Assembly: GCA_900554945.1 (NCBI GenBank)
Contig: USJN01000059.1
Coordinates: 1-8,176, forward strand
DNA length: 8,176 nucleotides
Origin: an uncultured Coriobacteriaceae bacterium
GTDB lineage: Bacteria > Actinomycetota > Coriobacteriia > Coriobacteriales > Eggerthellaceae
Direction: 5' to 3'
The notes below the pieces were generated by a model. The model was not told the origin of the DNA, searched no databases, and saw nothing but the letters and a program-made list of their open reading frames with translations. Below, piece after piece: positions 7,287-8,176 of this stretch; the stretch's first letter is position 1; every line of letters begins with the position of its first letter. The position numbers and the translations under genes were made by a program.

Positions 7287-7755
7287 AGAACGGGATGTCT
7301 TCATCGTAGACGGAAGAAGAGGCATCGATCGTCGGTGCCGACTGGGGCTGGTAGCTCGCCTGAGGTGCAGGCTGATAGCCGCCTTGTTGCCCATAGCTTT
7401 GACCGGAAGAATACTGTGCATCACTGTTGCGGCTCGACATGAACTCAAGCTCGTCCACAATCACTTCGATCTTGGAGCGCTTCTGCCCGTCGCGTTCCCA
7501 CTGGCTCCAGCGCAGCTTACCCTCGATCGTGACCTTCGTGCCCTTGGACAAGTACTTGTTCAAGGCATCGGCGCGAGCGCCGAACATGGTGCAATCGATG
7601 AAGTTGGGGTAGTCCTCCCACTCGCCGGTCTGCTGGTTCTTGCGACGGTCGTTGACCGCCACGCCGAAACCGAGAACGGAAGTGCCGCCCGCAGTGCTGC
7701 GAAGCTCAGGGTCGCGAGTCAAATTACCGCTGATGATAACTCTGTTGATGCTCAT
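7285..7755 (-). CDS. ssb: Single-stranded DNA-binding protein (SSB)
   Basis: SSB coats single-stranded DNA during replication, recombination and repair and recruits partners through its C-terminal tip. The 156-residue protein has an OB-fold (about residues 1-106) opening with [19 protein letters not shown], with [11 protein letters not shown] (45-55) and [11 protein letters not shown] (77-87) inside. A flexible linker rich in Gln, Ser, Gly and Tyr (about 107-148) follows, and it ends in DEDIPF, the standard partner-docking tip. The frame stays open to 7788, but the ATG at 7755 is chosen because the OB-fold begins there and an AGAGG site lies upstream. The gene sits between rpsF and rpsR, the common bacterial arrangement, which ties SSB supply to ribosomal-protein expression. 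A complete, normal replicative SSB. Confidence 0.97.
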   Translation of the reverse strand: MSINRVIISGNLTRDPELRSTAGGTSVLGFGVAVNDRRKNQQTGEWEDYPNFIDCTMFGARADALNKYLSKGTKVTIEGKLRWSQWERDGQKRSKIEVIVDELEFMSSRNSDAQYSSGQSYGQQGGYQPAPQASYQPQSAPTIDASSSVYDEDIPF

Positions 7756-7779
7756 AATTCTTGCCTCTTCCCATGTGCC

Positions 7780-7796
7780 GGACGCCAAAGGCGCCC
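7780..7796 (-). other. Intercistronic hairpin between rpsF and ssb
   Basis: In the 53-bp rpsF-ssb gap the minus-strand RNA can form a 7-bp stem, GGGCGCC with GGCGUCC (one G-U pair), around a UUU loop. No T-run follows, so it is not a terminator. It lies about 24 nt before the ssb start and may be a processing or stability element, or a means of altering ssb translation. Confidence 0.45.
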
Positions 7797-7808
7797 ATTA
7801 AGCTCCAG

Positions 7809-8102
7809 TTAGTCGCGGTCTTCGCGCTTCACGATCATGTGGCGGACCACAGCATCGTTGATGCGCAGAACGCGATCGAGCTCGGCAACGTTCTGAGGAT
7901 CAGCGTGGAAATTGACGAGAGTGTAATCACCGTCGGTCAGACCATTGATCTCATAAGCAAGTTTGCGCTTGCCCCACTCGTCGACGTTGTCAACCTTGCC
8001 TGCGCCCTCAGCGATCGTGGTCTCGATTCGCTTCATGACGGCAACGCGATCTTCGTCGGAAATGGTCGGGGCGACAAAAAACAGCAGTTCGTAAGCCTTC
8101 AT
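7809..8102 (-). CDS. rpsF: Small-subunit ribosomal protein bS6
   Basis: bS6 binds 16S rRNA with bS18 on the platform of the 30S subunit. This 97-residue protein shows the family pattern: MKAYELLFFVAPTISDED at the start, a helix leading to KVDNVDEWGKRKLAYEING (36-54), then DGDYTLVNFHADP (57-69) and a final helix ending in VVRHMIVKREDRD. The open frame extends 17 codons upstream to 8153, but that part would cover the ribosome binding site. The ATG at 8102 is clearly right because AAAGGAGGTGA stands just ahead of it. It is the first gene of the rpsF-ssb-rpsR-rplI operon visible here, preceded by a structured leader that may be an autoregulatory site. Length and sequence are ordinary for the family. 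Confidence 0.97.
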   Translation of the reverse strand: MKAYELLFFVAPTISDEDRVAVMKRIETTIAEGAGKVDNVDEWGKRKLAYEINGLTDGDYTLVNFHADPQNVAELDRVLRINDAVVRHMIVKREDRD

Positions 8103-8106
8103 CAGC

Positions 8107-8117
8107 TCACCTCCTTT
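8107..8117 (-). promoter_or_regulatory. Very strong rpsF ribosome binding site
   Basis: Minus-strand AAAGGAGGTGA is an 11-base match to the complement of the bacterial 16S 3' end, with the GGAGG core 7 nt from the ATG. It fixes the start at 8102 rather than the longer open frame. Confidence 0.9.
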
Positions 8118-8127
8118 GGACTTTACG

Positions 8128-8160
8128 GCTCTGGGTCTGGTGAAGGCATTCACCCAGAGC
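8128..8160 (-). promoter_or_regulatory. Structured rpsF leader, candidate S6:S18 autoregulatory element
   Basis: The minus-strand RNA can pair GCUCUGGG (8153-8160) with CCCAGAGC (8128-8135), a perfect 8-bp stem. Inside, UGAA/UUCA pair around a UGCC tetraloop (8141-8152), leaving a 5-nt bulge, CCAGA, on the 3' side only. An alternative 6-bp GGUGAA/UUCACC hairpin competes for the same bases. A stem, one-sided bulge and hairpin before rpsF is the general layout of the known S6:S18 complex-binding leader. The diagnostic CCG of that motif is not in the bulge here; a CCG lies just past the 3' end of the stem. No T-run follows, so it is not a terminator. Confidence 0.5.
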
Positions 8161-8162
8161 AG

Positions 8163-8168
8163 GATATA
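8163..8168 (-). promoter_or_regulatory. Possible rpsF operon -10 box at the window edge
   Basis: Minus-strand TATATC matches four of six -10 positions, 61 bp upstream of rpsF. Any -35 box would lie beyond the window end. A start site about 7 nt downstream would cut into the outer stem of the leader hairpin, which argues against it or places the true promoter further upstream. Confidence 0.2.
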
Positions 8169-8176
8169 GCCTGACT

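Noticed and set aside
8103..8153. 17-codon upstream extension of rpsF
   Set aside because: It would place the strongest ribosome binding site of the window inside coding sequence, and the bS6 fold begins at the downstream ATG.
1..8176. CRISPR array, insertion sequence, attachment site or defence island
   Set aside because: No spaced repeats, terminal inverted repeats, transposase or phage genes are visible. The SbcC/D-like pair fits DNA repair without other defence genes nearby.

Overview
This window is a compact, GC-rich stretch of core bacterial chromosome. All eight genes lie on the minus strand, so transcription runs from high to low coordinates. In order of transcription they are rpsF (bS6), ssb, rpsR (bS18), rplI (bL9), dnaB (replicative helicase), a YhaO/SbcD-like metallophosphoesterase, a YhaN/SbcC-like coiled-coil ATPase, and purA (adenylosuccinate synthetase). 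I see no mobile elements, CRISPR arrays, tRNA or rRNA genes, phage genes or broken genes.

The likely host is a high-GC Gram-positive. Within the Actinomycetota, Coriobacteriia (Eggerthella/Slackia-like) is my best guess. The clues are the rpsF-ssb-rpsR-rplI-dnaB order, strong GGAGG ribosome binding sites, the character of the SSB sequence and the high GC content. This placement comes from memory of these families, not from a search.

Layout. (1) 8103-8176 is the rpsF leader. It can fold into a long stem with an asymmetric bulge and an apical hairpin, where S6:S18 autoregulatory elements are known in other bacteria. (2) 6450-8102 holds rpsF-ssb-rpsR-rplI, closely spaced as one ribosomal-protein/SSB operon, with a small hairpin between rpsF and ssb and a TTG start on rpsR. 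(3) 6384-6416 is a good rho-independent terminator after rplI. (4) 6278-6383 is the dnaB upstream region, containing a perfect 13-bp odd-centred palindrome. (5) 1397-6277 holds dnaB, the YhaO-like and the YhaN-like genes, linked by a 13-bp gap and then a 4-bp ATGA overlap, so they look translationally coupled. (6) 1317-1396 is a short gap with an exact TATAAT -10 box and a 10-bp palindrome in front of purA. (7) 6-1316 is purA.

Functionally the window joins translation (bS6, bS18, bL9), single-strand DNA handling (SSB), fork unwinding (DnaB), a probable Mre11/Rad50-type DNA end-processing pair, and AMP synthesis (PurA). I found no convincing undescribed system. The points most worth checking are the rpsF leader structure, the coupling of dnaB to the nuclease/ATPase pair, the membrane hairpin in the YhaN-like protein where SbcC has its zinc hook, and the repeat-built acidic tail of bL9.
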